From assembly GCF_016863095.1 (NCBI RefSeq), contig NZ_BOOF01000025.1, positions 62,001 through 126,000 of the forward strand: a stretch of 64,000 bases of DNA, in the 5' to 3' direction. Within the stretch, counting starts at the first letter, position 1, and each line of letters opens with the position of its first letter. The DNA is from Microbispora siamensis. Its GTDB lineage: Bacteria > Actinomycetota > Actinomycetes > Streptosporangiales > Streptosporangiaceae. Below, one piece after another: positions 63,146-64,000 of this stretch. Made by a program: the position numbers and the translations under genes. A model generated the notes under the pieces. It saw only the letters and a list, made by a program, of their open reading frames with translations, ran no database searches and was not told where the DNA came from.

Positions 63146-64000
63146 GGCGCACCTCCACGTCTCCGATACCGGCCTTGACGTGCAGCTCGATCGTCGGCGC
63201 GTCGCCTTCGACGGGCGTCTCCGGCTCCAGGACCCGGTCGAAGCTGACGTCGGTACCGTCCTCGACCTTCTGGTCGATCTTCACCTCGCCCAGTTTGGAG
63301 GAACCGTGCACCTCCACGCGGGCGGTCGACGGGACGATCACCGTGAGCTGTCCCATCGACACCGAGGCGTCGAACCTGACCCGGCCGCCCGGCTTGAGCG
63401 TCACGTCGCTCAGGTCGAGCTTGCCTTCGCCGATGCCCAGTTCGTAGGCGCCGGGCGACTGGACGAAGCCGACGGGGTGCCAGACGAAGCTGCCGACCTT
63501 GCGGGGGATGCCGTTCACCGTCGAGCTTCCCACCAGCACGAGGGCCACGATCGTCCCGGCGGCGACCAGCGCGGCGCCCCGGCCGAACCAGGCCGCGACC
63601 AGCAGGCCCGCCCCGATCGTGACGAGGACCGCCCCGCCGACGACCGGCAGGCCGACCGACCCGGAGCCGGTCCGCTGCATGGTGACCATGATCCCTCCAA
63701 CGATCAGGGCGAGGCAGATGGTGAGGCCGCCGATGAACGACCTGGGGCGCTTGGGCTTCGCCGGCCGTGGGGGCGGCGGCGTGGGCGGGGCGTAGGGGCT
63801 CGGCGGGTAGGGCGCGGCGTACGGCTGGTACGGCTCACGCCTCGTGTAGGGGCCGTGGGGGGCGAAGGGCTCTCCGGCCCCGTACCCGTGCCCTCCGGCT
63901 CCGTGTCCCATGCCGTGCCGGTGCTCCTGGGCGCCGCCGTGGCCGTACGTGCCCGCCCGCGCCTCGCGGGCAAGGTCGGACAGCCGCCGGTAGCCGTCGC
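63135..64000 (-). CDS. Membrane protein with C-terminal toastrack-like domain, 5' part outside window
   Basis: The frame stays open to the window edge (first visible residues DGYRRLSDLAREARAG), so the ATG at 63911 is probably internal. After a Gly/His/Tyr/Pro-rich stretch come three or four membrane segments (from SFIGGLTICLALIVGGIMV to AALVAAGTIVALVLVG). The C-terminal beta-rich domain contains VRFDASVSMGQLTVIVPSTA and VEVHGSSKLGEVKI. This layout resembles PspC/LiaF-type envelope-stress proteins of actinobacteria, whose N-terminal PspC part would lie outside the window. The assignment is tentative. Confidence 0.72.
   Translation of the reverse strand, partial: DGYRRLSDLAREARAGTYGHGGAQEHRHGMGHGAGGHGYGAGEPFAPHGPYTRREPYQPYAAPYPPSPYAPPTPPPPRPAKPKRPRSFIGGLTICLALIVGGIMVTMQRTGSGSVGLPVVGGAVLVTIGAGLLVAAWFGRGAALVAAGTIVALVLVGSSTVNGIPRKVGSFVWHPVGFVQSPGAYELGIGEGKLDLSDVTLKPGGRVRFDASVSMGQLTVIVPSTARVEVHGSSKLGEVKIDQKVEDGTDVSFDRVLEPETPVEGDAPTIELHVKAGIGDVEVRRAA

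Overview
The window is very GC-rich, with strong G/C bias at third codon positions, frequent GTG and TTG starts, and many 4-base ATGA/GTGA gene overlaps. This points to a filamentous actinomycete. The gene order groES-groEL1-sigD/shbA-DUF5319-guaB-guaB3, followed by a ChoD-like GMC oxidoreductase, matches the conserved actinobacterial neighbourhood also found around M. tuberculosis sigD/guaB2/choD. Gene content would fit a Streptosporangiales-like organism, but that rank is an inference. No tRNA, rRNA, CRISPR, phage or insertion-sequence gene was recognised.

Region 1 (1-16.3 kb) is housekeeping. It holds the chaperonins, an ECF sigma factor with a very short RsdA-like partner, DUF5319, a TrmB/LuxR-type regulator, two IMP-dehydrogenase family proteins, NagA, GlpD, a beta-propeller lipoprotein, a GabD2-like aldehyde dehydrogenase and a GMC oxidoreductase. 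Region 2 (16.2-28 kb) is a glycan-use operon. A divergent ROK regulator faces GH36 alpha-galactosidase, a CUT1 sugar ABC transporter, a Tat-exported PhoD phosphodiesterase/phosphatase, a secreted GH27 alpha-galactosidase, a GH20 hexosaminidase and a CX5R phosphatase. The PhoD member raises the possibility that a phosphate-containing glycan, such as glycosylated teichoic acid, is the food source.

Region 3 (27.9-35.8 kb) contains a HelR/HelD-type RNA polymerase-associated ATPase divergent from a TetR regulator, a methyltransferase, MarR, guaA, an acyltransferase and a divergent polysaccharide deacetylase. Region 4 (36-51.4 kb) is a surface-polymer cluster. It has two GT2 proteins, two giant GT2-TagF fusion paralogues whose active sites have decayed in opposite halves, a GT-C membrane transferase, a Stealth phosphotransferase, a CDP-alcohol phosphotransferase and a sulfotransferase. 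It looks like a route to a phosphate-linked, possibly sulfated, cell-envelope glycan.

Region 5 (51.4-59 kb) is a complete fructosamine (fructoselysine-type) use locus: LacI, FrlD kinase, FrlB deglycase, CUT1 transporter and FrlC-like epimerase. Two near-identical 14-bp LacI-type palindromes lie between the two arms, and a 202-bp palindromic element sits between frlB and frlD. Region 6 (59-64 kb) is a PadR-controlled FtsX/ABC export module with a perfect 24-bp palindrome abutting the padR start, then a small membrane protein and a membrane protein running off the window end.
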